A stretch of 36,210 bases of DNA from Maribacter sp. (GTDB taxonomy: Bacteria > Bacteroidota > Bacteroidia > Flavobacteriales > Flavobacteriaceae), in NCBI GenBank assembly GCA_024228355.1, contig JAAETN010000470.1:1-36210 (forward strand), in the 5' to 3' direction. How positions within the stretch are numbered: the first letter of the stretch is position 1; each line of letters starts with the position of its first letter. The notes below the pieces were generated by a model. The model searched no databases and was not told where the DNA came from. It worked only from the letters and a program-made list of their open reading frames with translations. Below, piece after piece: positions 8,726-16,110 of the stretch. Position numbers and translations under genes: made by a program.

Positions 8726-9577
8726 ATGAAGTTAATACGATTCGGGGAAGAAGGAAAGGAAAAGCCCGGTGTACAATTAGAGAATGGAAAAAGGCTGGAT
8801 ATTTCGGATTTTGGACAGGACTATGACGAAACCTTCTTTGGAGGTAAAGGTTTAGAAGAGTTAAAAATTTGGTTAGACACTAAGTTGGATTCCTGCCCAG
8901 AAGTTTCAGATACTACCCGTTTAGCCGCACCTTTCTGTAGACCTTCCAAGATAATCTGCATTGGATTGAATTATGCCAAACATGCTGCTGAAAGCGGAAT
9001 GCAAATACCAAAAGAACCTGTTTTGTTCTTCAAGGCGACTTCAGCAATTGTTGGACCAAACGATGCTGTAATAATTCCCAAAGGCAGTACAAAAACCGAC
9101 TGGGAAGTTGAACTGGCTGTGGTCATTGGTAAAAAGGCCTCTTATGTATCAGAAAAAGAAGCAATGGATCATGTCGCTGGTTATGTCTTACATAACGATT
9201 ATAGTGAAAGGGAATTCCAGATAGAGCGTTCTGGACAGTGGGTTAAGGGCAAGAGCTGCGACACCTTTGCTCCATTAGGTCCGTTTATTGCAACAAAAGA
9301 TGAAATAAAAGACCCTCATAACTTGAATCTCTGGTTAAAAGTGAATGGGGAGATGTTACAAAATAGCAATACTTCAGATTTTGTATTCAATATTCCTGAA
9401 TCTGTAAGTTACATAAGTCAGTTTATGACTTTATTACCTGGTGATATTATATCAACCGGTACCCCATCTGGAGTTGGGCTTGGGTTTGATCCACCTAGAT
9501 ATTTAAAACCTGGGGATACTGTTGAATTGGGGATTGATGGTTTGGGCACATCCAGGCAAGTAGCAAAGGCATATTGA
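8726..9577 (+). CDS. FAH-family hydrolase, likely 2,4-diketo-3-deoxy-L-fuconate hydrolase
   Basis: A 283-residue fumarylacetoacetate-hydrolase-family enzyme. The ICIGLNYAKHAAE block opens the catalytic domain; metal ligands are E127 and E129 (DWEVEL) and D158 (LHNDYSERE). The GKSCDTFAPLGP loop and the STGTPSGVGLG turn near the C-terminus are both present. Such enzymes cleave a C-C bond in diketo acids with a divalent metal. With the SDR directly upstream it would form the last two steps to pyruvate plus lactate in L-fucose-type sugar breakdown. No dehydratase, lactonase or sugar transporter gene is seen in the window, so the rest of the pathway must lie elsewhere or be lost. Family is sure; substrate is inferred. 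Confidence 0.9.
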   Translation: MKLIRFGEEGKEKPGVQLENGKRLDISDFGQDYDETFFGGKGLEELKIWLDTKLDSCPEVSDTTRLAAPFCRPSKIICIGLNYAKHAAESGMQIPKEPVLFFKATSAIVGPNDAVIIPKGSTKTDWEVELAVVIGKKASYVSEKEAMDHVAGYVLHNDYSEREFQIERSGQWVKGKSCDTFAPLGPFIATKDEIKDPHNLNLWLKVNGEMLQNSNTSDFVFNIPESVSYISQFMTLLPGDIISTGTPSGVGLGFDPPRYLKPGDTVELGIDGLGTSRQVAKAY

Positions 9578-9930
9578 ATGAGGGCCAATTATAGCCAAGG
9601 AACTTACGTCCCAATACAGAAAAAAAGCATTTGGATTATATTGGTTCAAACAATTTTCGGTTCATTATTCAAAACTGACCTGTACTGTGTACTTACGGTA
9701 TTGTATTTGAAAAATAGAATTTTGATAATCCCACTCTTTTAGGATAGTTTAAATAAATAGAAAAGCGCAAGCTTTGAAGACTTGCGCTGAATTAGTTGTT
9801 TTATAAATCTGTTGTTACCCCTTGGCCTTATTCCTTTCTGTTGCTTTGGGGCATTGGAAAAGATATTCGCAATTATTCCCTAATTATTGGAATTGGCATA
9901 GCAATGACTGCAGTTTTTGGTCATTTTTGA
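9578..9930. other. Intergenic stretch with a 54-codon ORF and a membrane-protein-like 3' relic
   Basis: On the plus strand an ATG directly abuts the stop of the FAH gene and opens a 54-codon frame (9578-9742, starting MRANYSQGTYVP), followed by the terminator hairpin at 9764-9788. From about 9800 to 9930 another plus frame without a start encodes a hydrophobic tail (LLLWGIGKDIRN, then GIGIAMTAVFGHF) and stops at 9930, directly against the arsM stop. It resembles the C-terminal end of a transporter, suggesting a deleted gene, but it is too short to assign. Neither frame can be called a gene with confidence. Confidence 0.35.
9764..9788. terminator. Stem-loop terminator between convergent units
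   Basis: Perfect 8-bp stem AGCGCAAG (9764-9771) / CTTGCGCT (9781-9788) with a 9-base loop. On the minus strand it is followed by a T-rich tract (TTTTCTATTTATTT), which suits the end of the arsR-arsM transcript. On the plus strand the tail is weaker, so it may serve both directions. Confidence 0.7.
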
Positions 9931-10818
9931 TTAACAGCATCCACTATTTGGTTTGCAAGTGGATTCAGATTGAAATTCTGAAAGATTTACTTTTGGTTTT
10001 TCGTGCTCTGTTCCCGGCTTTTCCGCGTAAACCGTGATGCTGAATATTCCTATTTCTCTTTTGTTGAAAGTTTTCACCTCTTCTTGAGAAAGATATTTCC
10101 CAAGTATATCAACAGGAATAATAATAGGCTTTTCTTTTTGGACTTTTATATTTTGAAATCCTTTGTCTTTTATTAATTGCAAGTACTCTGATTTCTGAAT
10201 GGCTCCTGCAACACATCCTGCGTACATTTCCGCATCTTCTCTCAAAGCATCCGGAAGGTTTCCAACCAAAACAATATCCGAAATACTGAAGTGCCCTCCT
10301 GGTTTTAATACCCTGTATATTTCTCCGATAACTTTTTGCTTGTTGGGAACAAGGTTCAATACACAATTACTTACGATTACATCCGCAATATTATTACTCA
10401 CTGGCATAGCATCAATATCTCCCTCCCTAAACTCGACATTGTTATATCCCAACTTTTCTGCATTAATCCGAGCTTTCTCAATCATTATTGGTGTGAAATC
10501 TATACCAATTACTTTTCCTTCAACGCCCGTTTCGTGTCGAGCTACAAAGCAATCATTTCCTGCACCAGAACCTAAATCAATTACAGTTTCCCCCTTTTTG
10601 ATTTTGGCGAATTGTGTTGGAAGTCCACAGCCTAAGCCTAAATCAGCATCCTCAACATAGCCATCGGTTTCAGAATAATCATCCATCATAATATTGTAGA
10701 CTTTGTTGGAAGGTGTGGTCGCACCACAGCAAGAGGAAGCATTTTCAGCTTTGCCCTGTTCGGCAATTCGGGCATAACGATTTTTTACTATATTCTTTAA
10801 TTCCTTTTCTTTTTTCAT
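9931..10818 (-). CDS. arsM: Arsenite S-adenosylmethionine methyltransferase
   Basis: A 295-residue class I SAM methyltransferase with DLGSGAGNDC at 81-90 and the ArsM-type cysteines C64 (GLGCG), C152 (SNCVLNL) and C202 (AGCVAGA) that bind As(III); an extra pair C30-C31 lies near the N-terminus and the C-terminus ends in a cysteine cluster (CKPNSGCC). ArsM methylates arsenite to volatile or exportable methylarsenicals in the cytoplasm. It follows the ArsR regulator on the same strand, with about 42 bp between them, and ends at a hairpin terminator. No arsenite efflux pump (Acr3/ArsB), ArsC or ArsP gene is seen nearby, so methylation seems to be the local detoxification output. Family assignment is strong. 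Confidence 0.93.
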   Translation of the reverse strand: MKKEKELKNIVKNRYARIAEQGKAENASSCCGATTPSNKVYNIMMDDYSETDGYVEDADLGLGCGLPTQFAKIKKGETVIDLGSGAGNDCFVARHETGVEGKVIGIDFTPIMIEKARINAEKLGYNNVEFREGDIDAMPVSNNIADVIVSNCVLNLVPNKQKVIGEIYRVLKPGGHFSISDIVLVGNLPDALREDAEMYAGCVAGAIQKSEYLQLIKDKGFQNIKVQKEKPIIIPVDILGKYLSQEEVKTFNKREIGIFSITVYAEKPGTEHEKPKVNLSEFQSESTCKPNSGCC

Positions 10819-10860
10819 TTTAATATATTTATTTCGATTATGCGATCAATGTTTCTAATT

Positions 10861-11193
10861 TTAACAACAATCTTCTTTTTTTAAAATATCTAGATTTAGA
10901 AATTGCGACATTATTTCCTTCATTTTAGTCCAATTTTCGGTGTTTATACAGTAACAAACACTTGTTCCCTCAATATTACCCTTAATTAGACCCAATTGTT
11001 TTAATTCCTTTAGGTGTTGGGAAATAGTTGGTTGGGCAAGTCCTATTTCGTTTACGAGATCTCCACAAACACAAGTATCAATTTTGAATAAATGTTGCAA
11101 AATTGCTACCCTTGCTGGATGACCTAATACTTTGGCGAATAAGGAGATCTCATTTTGCAGGTCGGTAAACATTTCCGTTTTGGTTAGTCCCAT
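10861..11193 (-). CDS. arsR: ArsR-family arsenic-responsive repressor
   Basis: Starting at the ATG at 11193 gives 110 residues. The winged-helix domain contains DTCVCGDLVNEIG (C41 and C43, the classical As(III)-binding pair in the DNA-recognition region), the helix AQPTISQHLKELKQLGLIKG, and further cysteines C80, C82, C109 and C110. A TTG at 11217 could start 8 codons earlier, but it lies inside the palindromic operator candidate, so the ATG is preferred. ArsR represses its own operon and leaves DNA upon binding arsenite. It heads a two-gene unit with arsM. The cysteine-rich C-terminus may add to metal binding. Confidence 0.92.
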   Translation of the reverse strand: MGLTKTEMFTDLQNEISLFAKVLGHPARVAILQHLFKIDTCVCGDLVNEIGLAQPTISQHLKELKQLGLIKGNIEGTSVCYCINTENWTKMKEIMSQFLNLDILKKEDCC

Positions 11194-11208
11194 TTTAGAT
11201 TTATTAAT

Positions 11209-11220
11209 ATATTGCAATAT
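11209..11220. promoter_or_regulatory. Candidate ArsR operator
   Basis: Perfect 12-bp palindrome ATATTGCAATAT, 15 bp upstream of the arsR ATG. On the minus strand TAATATTG overlaps it and is one base from the TAnnTTTG -7 element, so a bound repressor would cover the promoter. Operator identity is inferred from position and symmetry. Confidence 0.5.
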
Positions 11221-11374
11221 TACGATAAATATTTCAATTGGTTAAATAATTTTCGTGATTTGGCTGTAGTAATAGGAAAAAAAGGAACTGTTTACCGATT
11301 GGTTCTCCAGCTTGTGGCTAACGTTTATACAAAGAGTTATCATATTGCTTTTTATGCTTTGTTGTATGCCGTTC

Positions 11375-11556
11375 ATCTGTCCATTCCATATCATGAAAAG
11401 TATTTATCCCAAAATGAATAAACATACCATACTTAAGTTCAATCTGTGTTAATTGTGCTTTGGTAGGTTTTCTGGATGGTACTGAAAGTATTTTTTCTGT
11501 ATTTGTTTACGAGAAGAATATATGCGCAATGATTACCAATAAAATAAATTTTTCAT
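11375..11556 (-). pseudogene. Relic of a GH29 alpha-L-fucosidase (5' fragment)
   Basis: Starting 20 bp after the sulfatase stop, a minus-strand ATG at 11554-11556 opens a signal-peptide-like start (MKNLFYW) that is at once interrupted by a stop. After a frame change the sequence reads IIAHIFFS, a second stop (11507-11509), then SVPSRKPTKAQL, IELKYGMFIHFGINTFHD and MEWTD. The block KYGMFIHFGINTFHDMEW is characteristic of the N-terminal catalytic region of GH29 fucosidases. Homology ends abruptly at 11375, where repeat-like DNA begins. So the gene lost its 3' part and also carries a frameshift and a stop. The remaining 11218-11374 holds only cassette-like repeat DNA and the ars promoter. An intact sulfatase-fucosidase operon once existed here (inference). 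Confidence 0.7.
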
Positions 11557-11575
11557 AGTTTTCGTCATCAACACT

Positions 11576-12979
11576 TCACTTACTATATTCAGGGTTTATT
11601 TTTTTTGGAATTGGTGCATTTGTTTCATTCCACCAGCTCTTAAGCTGATCAAGCATTTCTTTTGTTTTGACAGGCATGCTTTGTGCTAAATTATTTCTCT
11701 CCCCGATATCTTCTGATAAATCATACAGTTCAACTTCATTATTTTCAAAATAGTAATGCAGCTTCCAATTCCCATATCTTACAACAGAACCAGGTCGTGT
11801 TCTGAATAGTGAATCACGATTTTCATTGTCATGAACATTATAGGCTTGTAAATAAATAGGGAAATGCCAATATAAAGGGCGGTCTAATTTGTTTACTTTT
11901 TCTTCTAATATTGGAGTAAGATTTATTCCGTCTAATTCTAACTGATCTTTATTGATTTCAGCATAATCCAAAATTGTGGGAAATAGATCTATATTGGATA
12001 TTGGAATATCGCTTTTAGAATCTGCTCTTATCCGATCTTTCAAAACAAAGAAAAATGGTTCTCGAATGCCACCCTCATAATAACTTCCCTTACCCGCTCT
12101 TAATGGATGTTGCTTAGTAATTCCATATAATCCACCATTATCGGATGTAAAAATTATAAGTGTATTATCGAAGATCTTTCTTTCCTTTAATTTTGAAATC
12201 AATAAACCAATATTTCTATCCAGATTTTCTATCATAGTGGCATATTCAAAATTATTCTGACCATTCCAAGCAGGTTTATTCTTGTATTTGTCGAGTAGAT
12301 TTTTTACTGGATTTATCGGTGTGTGAACTGCATAAGGTGCATAATTAATGAAGAATGAATTGCTAACCGTGTCAACAAATTTTAAGGTTTTCTCCATAAT
12401 CATATCTGTTAGATACTGGTCTTTGGCACCTTCAAGATTAACATTCTTATATGGTGGGTAATAACTTTTTGGATGACCATTATGTCCACCACCAATATTC
12501 AGATCAAAACCATATTCTAAAGGGTTTTCGCTTAAATGCCACTTTCCAGCATGACAGGTTCTATAACCATTTTGATTTAATATTTCAGGAATGGTCTTAT
12601 GCTTTTCAGATAAAGTCGTTGTGTTTTTAGTAGGTATAAGTTTTCGGTCTTTCGAAGCTCCTCTTTTAGATGAACCCACAGTGAATATGCCGTGACGAGG
12701 TGTCCACTTACCTGTTATTAAACTAGCTCTACTTGGTGCGCAATTGGCAGAAGCTGCATAACCATTGGTAAACACCATGCCTAAACTTGCCAGGTTATCA
12801 ATATTGGGAGTCTCATAATATTCGCTACCCATATATCCCAAATCTCTCCAGCCCAAATCATCAATGTTTATAAGCACTATATTAGGTTTGGCCTTTTGAG
12901 ATGAATCAGCACAGGAAGAGCAGGCTAGTAGTGTAAACAGGAGAAAACATCTCAATATGTCTTCTTTATAATGATGCAT
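11576..12979 (-). CDS. Type I (formylglycine-dependent) sulfatase, lipoprotein
   Basis: A 467-residue S1-family sulfatase. It has a lipoprotein signal (lipobox LLAC, C20), metal-binding NIDDLGW (D40, D41), the sulfatase signature C80-A-P-S-R84 whose cysteine is converted to formylglycine, GKWHLSENP, FTSDNGG for the second metal site and a C-terminal ELYDLSED subdomain. Its likely place is the cell surface or periplasm, removing sulfate from algal glycans; position of the sulfate cannot be told. The fucosidase relic downstream on the same strand suggests a fucose-containing sulfated substrate. Activation needs an FGE or anSME encoded elsewhere, because the SUMF1-fold gene at the left edge lacks the catalytic cysteines. 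Confidence 0.93.
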   Translation of the reverse strand: MHHYKEDILRCFLLFTLLACSSCADSSQKAKPNIVLINIDDLGWRDLGYMGSEYYETPNIDNLASLGMVFTNGYAASANCAPSRASLITGKWTPRHGIFTVGSSKRGASKDRKLIPTKNTTTLSEKHKTIPEILNQNGYRTCHAGKWHLSENPLEYGFDLNIGGGHNGHPKSYYPPYKNVNLEGAKDQYLTDMIMEKTLKFVDTVSNSFFINYAPYAVHTPINPVKNLLDKYKNKPAWNGQNNFEYATMIENLDRNIGLLISKLKERKIFDNTLIIFTSDNGGLYGITKQHPLRAGKGSYYEGGIREPFFFVLKDRIRADSKSDIPISNIDLFPTILDYAEINKDQLELDGINLTPILEEKVNKLDRPLYWHFPIYLQAYNVHDNENRDSLFRTRPGSVVRYGNWKLHYYFENNEVELYDLSEDIGERNNLAQSMPVKTKEMLDQLKSWWNETNAPIPKKINPEYSK

Positions 12980-13131
12980 AACGGTCTTGTATATGAAACG
13001 TAGCGCCTTTAAAAAGCAATATTACTTCTTATCAGCACAAGTCGAATTTTTGAAAATGCACTAACCCTTGGTCAATGCAATGTCTCGAACTATATTTTAT
13101 ATGCGTAGTTAGAAACTGTCTATTTGCCTTA

Positions 13132-13731
13132 TTAGTAGACTCGAATAATCTCACCATTGCCTTTGCCTTCAACACTTCTTACATAGGCATTAACAGATTT
13201 TTCCATTGAAACCGGATTGTGTCCTGGGAAGTAATCCTTATACTTTTCGTAGGCATTTTCAACCATTCCTAATGAGACTACATTTATTCTTATATTATGT
13301 TCTAATTCTAAAGCAACAGCCTGAACAAAGCTATGGATTCCACCATTTACCATTGCTGCGCTTGCCGTTTTTACAACAGGGTCATCAGCCAATATTCCTG
13401 CAGATAGAGTGATTGAGCCATTAGGATTCAAATATTTCAGTCCCATTCGAACAAGGTTTACTTGCCCCATAAGTTTGCTTTTTATACCTATATAGTAATC
13501 TTCTTCTGTAAGTTCATTGAAATTAGCCCATTTTGCTTCACCTGCTATACAAAGAATGGCGTCTAATTGCCCAGCTTGTTCCAAGCCTTTTTTAATAGAG
13601 GCAATATCGGCAATGTCAATTTTTATATCACCACTATTTCTACCTGCAATTATTACTTCATTATTTTTTGAGAAGTGTTCGGTTACGGGCTGTCCAATCG
13701 TTCCGTTTCCGCCAATTATCAATATTCTCAT
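13132..13731 (-). CDS. Atypical short-chain dehydrogenase without the Tyr-Lys pair
   Basis: A 199-residue protein with the Rossmann glycine motif GGNGTIG near the N-terminus and AGRN at the end of the second strand, where arginine suggests NADP. The usual catalytic YxxxK is absent: the equivalent segment reads SAAMVNGGIHSF. A short SDR group of about 200 residues with this layout is common in bacteria, usually annotated only as short-chain dehydrogenase. The motif INVVSLGMVENA at the C-terminal side matches that group. Dinucleotide binding is likely, chemistry is unclear. It is separated by about 150 bp from the sulfatase and 110 bp from the next gene, so it is probably its own unit. Confidence 0.8.
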   Translation of the reverse strand: MRILIIGGNGTIGQPVTEHFSKNNEVIIAGRNSGDIKIDIADIASIKKGLEQAGQLDAILCIAGEAKWANFNELTEEDYYIGIKSKLMGQVNLVRMGLKYLNPNGSITLSAGILADDPVVKTASAAMVNGGIHSFVQAVALELEHNIRINVVSLGMVENAYEKYKDYFPGHNPVSMEKSVNAYVRSVEGKGNGEIIRVY

Positions 13732-13843
13732 TGCAGTTCTTTTTTAATGGTGTTGGCAATAGTTTTAGTTCTAAATTAGTTGAACAATCACCATGATTTT
13801 AAATAAACATTTAATCCTGGACTAAAAAAATCAAAAGGTATTT

Positions 13844-14689
13844 CTAATTGGCATAATCATTAAAAAACTGATTTATATCCTTAATATCTTCCACTCCCAA
13901 AATCCAACAAACTTCAGCAAGGTCAGAGAAGTCAAGACCTCCCGCAAAAATCGCTTCATTTTTGTATCGATCTTCTTTCCCGTTATATTTATTGGATAAA
14001 TTTATTGCAAGCTGCCATATTTCGATCAACTGTGGGTTTGTAAGCCTATTTTCCCAGTCAATTAGTTCAGCGGAACGAAACCCAGGGGTTCCGTTTCCAA
14101 CTTCATTTCCATCCGGGATTTTTAGATAGTCAGAATTTTTCTTCACAAATAGTAGTTTATCCTGTGAGGTGACTTTTTCATTCCAGTCACTGTGCTGCAC
14201 CACATGAAAACGCTGTGAAATATTTATTTCAGGTAAATCTGATTGAATAGATCTTATAACTTCTGCCGTAAAATCTGATTGTCCTGCATCTGCAATCCAA
14301 ATATCACCCTGATTGGATAGAGTTGCTTTGATAATAGCCTTAACTTGTTCAATGGCTTCTTCTAAATTTGCATTTGCGTCTGTCCAGTTGGTTCCAAATG
14401 CGAGCTTAAATAAATCATTCGGTGGAACATACAGCCCTTCTTGAATACCATACGTTCCAGCAACTGCATGATAATGTATTTTTGAGAATTTAGGTTCAGA
14501 CATGAGAGTCATGAAGGCTGCTACAGATTGAAGATCATCTACGTCTGTTTTACAGTCATATTGTACAAGCAATAAATCTTTTTTAATATTAAAATTCCTT
14601 GCTGTTGACAAGTCTTTATTTATAGCAAAGCATTTAAAGCTTATTAAAAGGGTTACTATCATGTTGAATGTTAATATCTTATATTTCAT
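13844..14689 (-). CDS. Exported nucleoside-hydrolase-like protein
   Basis: A 281-residue protein with a signal peptide (about residues 1-22, MKYKILTFNMIVTLLISF). The segment LLLVQYDCKTDVDDLQSVAAF (D45, D51, D52) resembles the Ca-binding DxDxxxDD loop at the N-terminus of inosine-uridine nucleoside hydrolases, with Lys replacing one aspartate. A second strand-loop DIWIADAGQSDFTAEVI is consistent with that Rossmann-like fold. No full set of nucleoside hydrolase active-site residues is recognised, so substrate and even activity are uncertain. It could belong to the nucleoside-hydrolase-like families attached to glycan-degradation loci. It lies alone on the minus strand between an SDR and an XRE regulator. 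Confidence 0.6.
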   Translation of the reverse strand: MKYKILTFNMIVTLLISFKCFAINKDLSTARNFNIKKDLLLVQYDCKTDVDDLQSVAAFMTLMSEPKFSKIHYHAVAGTYGIQEGLYVPPNDLFKLAFGTNWTDANANLEEAIEQVKAIIKATLSNQGDIWIADAGQSDFTAEVIRSIQSDLPEINISQRFHVVQHSDWNEKVTSQDKLLFVKKNSDYLKIPDGNEVGNGTPGFRSAELIDWENRLTNPQLIEIWQLAINLSNKYNGKEDRYKNEAIFAGGLDFSDLAEVCWILGVEDIKDINQFFNDYAN

Positions 14690-14867
14690 ATTATTTCATT
14701 CATTTTGAAAAATGCGCCTTTTTTTTGAGTTTCGATCTGAAACCAATTGCCTATGTAGCTGTTTGGCATAGCAGGACTTTTCCACTATAGCACAAAGTTA
14801 GTGATTAAGAGCGGATTTCCGTTTAGTCCCGATTTCTATCAGGACGCCGCGATAAATTAACAATTTG

Positions 14868-15077
14868 TTATGTGCTGTCTTCTTTATTTTCAAATATAAA
14901 AACTTCTTCAATCTGCAGTTTAAATTGACGTGATATGTCATATGCTAGTTTTAATGAAGGATTGTATTTTCCCTTTTCAAGAAATACAATGGTTTCTCTT
15001 CTTACATTAACTATTTTTGCCAAGTCAAGTTGTGTAAGATTCTCACGAGCTCTCAACTCTTTTATTCTATTTCTCAT
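14868..15077 (-). CDS. XRE-family helix-turn-helix regulator, YozG type
   Basis: A 69-residue Cro/CI-type regulator: [20 protein letters not shown], then [20 protein letters not shown] and LAYDISRQF, the compact helix-turn-helix fold that makes up almost the whole protein. It overlaps the end of the upstream membrane-protein gene by 11 bp, so both are read from one transcript and probably translationally coupled. Small XRE regulators paired with a membrane protein are common in Bacteroidota and Firmicutes; the membrane partner is thought to hold or sense for the regulator (inference). Target genes are not visible, beyond possible autoregulation. Confidence 0.88.
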   Translation of the reverse strand: MRNRIKELRARENLTQLDLAKIVNVRRETIVFLEKGKYNPSLKLAYDISRQFKLQIEEVFIFENKEDST

Positions 15078-15465
15078 TGAGTTGTTGCTTTACAAAAAAC
15101 TTGCAAACAAAACCTATAACACCAGATAATAGAATCCCGCCACCTAGAAGAGTTTCAACATCAGAAGATATGTCTCTAAACAGGAAAATAAAGAGCCACA
15201 TATACATAGATGCTAGGTATGCATAAAATCCTGACTTATATTTAACCAGTGTCGTAAATTCATCTTCTATTGGTTGACCTTCCTTTTCCTCTTTCATTTT
15301 CTTGATTGCAACAAAAATGCTGATTAATGCGACTATTCCAATAAGCGCATAAATAATTAACATTTTAGGTTGAATTTCAGCCATTTGCGAGTATACAATT
15401 ATACCTAGTACAAAGGTTAGTGTTAACCCTACAAGAAGTAATAAGATGTATAGTGATTTTTTCAT
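15067..15465 (-). CDS. Four-helix membrane protein, partner of the XRE regulator
   Basis: A 132-residue integral membrane protein with four hydrophobic segments (about residues 5-25, 34-54, 79-97, 105-123). A charged cytoplasmic loop [16 protein letters not shown] sits between helices 2 and 3. This matches the small DUF2178-like proteins encoded next to YozG-type regulators, though I cannot confirm the family. It is the first gene of a two-gene unit and overlaps the regulator start by 11 bp. A perfect Bacteroidota promoter lies just upstream at 15498-15529. Function unknown; sensing or anchoring of the regulator is the simplest guess. Confidence 0.8.
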   Translation of the reverse strand: MKKSLYILLLLVGLTLTFVLGIIVYSQMAEIQPKMLIIYALIGIVALISIFVAIKKMKEEKEGQPIEDEFTTLVKYKSGFYAYLASMYMWLFIFLFRDISSDVETLLGGGILLSGVIGFVCKFFVKQQLNEK

Positions 15466-15497
15466 AATTGATTAATATTAGTTAATTAATTCTAACA

Positions 15498-15529
15498 CAA
15501 AGTTAGATATATATAACATTATATCCAAA
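15498..15529 (-). promoter_or_regulatory. Bacteroidota promoter of the membrane protein/XRE pair
   Basis: On the minus strand TTTG (15526-15529) is followed after exactly 20 bases by TAACTTTG (15498-15505), a full match to the TTTG-N19-21-TAnnTTTG consensus. The gene start is 33 bp downstream at 15465. Confidence 0.7.
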
Positions 15530-15599
15530 TAATTCAATGATTATTTAATACTATTCAATTAAGCTAGAGTAATTCAAATATTTGAAGGTTGCACAACAA

Positions 15600-15834
15600 T
15601 TAAATATTATCCCACTTATAAAAACCAAATATCAAACCCTTAATATCCATAAACCATCCGTTCACAACTTTGGTGTATAATTCGCTTGTTTTAGTTGTAC
15701 TATGTCCTAAGAGAAGTTGAATATGCTTTATGATGCTACTATTTTCTAAAAAAATAGGTCGAAAAACCATGCCTCAGTATATGCGGGTGTTTTTTTGGCA
15801 GTATTTGTTTTAATGATTGCGATAGGCTGGCAGG
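15600..15834 (-). pseudogene. Frameshifted C-terminal relic of a tyrosine recombinase
   Basis: In the minus strand one frame reads KQILPKKHPHILRHGFSTYF and, after a run of seven A (plus strand 15748-15754), a second frame reads LENSSIIKHIQLLLGHS, TTKTSELYTKV and on to a stop at 15600. Removing one base of the run joins them into the typical XerC/D-like catalytic end: Arg in HILRH, His in LLGHS and the nucleophile Tyr in ELYTKV. The N-terminal two thirds of the enzyme are missing; homology stops at the repeat unit that begins at 15835. So this is a dead integrase. The remainder of 15466-16110 contains the upstream promoter and a repeat unit, with nothing recognisable from 15983 to 16110. Confidence 0.75.
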
Positions 15835-15982
15835 CAGGATTACCTACGGTTTTCCTTTACGTTCGCCTTAGCAAATAGAAAACCACGGGCTAACGCCCCG
15901 GTCCCTTGCTTTTCTCCAAAGCTTCAAACTTCGTTTGGCTTTTCAGAAAAACAAAAAACCACGCTTCAAAGAGCATGGTTTT
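15835..15982. repeat. Structured repeat unit R1, beside the integrase relic
   Basis: Begins with the 24-base core CAGGATTACCTACGGTTTTC (continuing CTTT) shared with units R2 and R3, which can fold as AGGA/TCCT around ACC/GGT. Then come a short hairpin GGGC/GCCC (15887-15898), a hairpin CAAAC-TTC-GTTTG (15925-15937), and a terminator-like hairpin AAAACCACGC/GCATGGTTTT (15955-15982). GAAAACCA at 15878-15885 can also pair with TGGTTTTC at 15976-15983, enclosing the inner hairpins. GATTGCGA at 15815-15822, one base off the tRNA-Arg 3' end, precedes the core, separated by a GC-rich insertion. Confidence 0.6.
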
Positions 15983-16110
15983 CAAATGCATTATGGTGGT
16001 GTCAGTGCAATCGTATTGAGGCCATTCGGATACGTTAAATGAACTCGAGTAGAACATCCTTTATGTGAAGATATCATGAATTCGATTACTGACATAATCC
16101 AGAAAAGGAT

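Noticed and set aside
11212-11421. 69-codon plus-strand frame beside arsR
   Set aside because: It is antisense to the fucosidase relic and crosses the arsR operator, with no domain.
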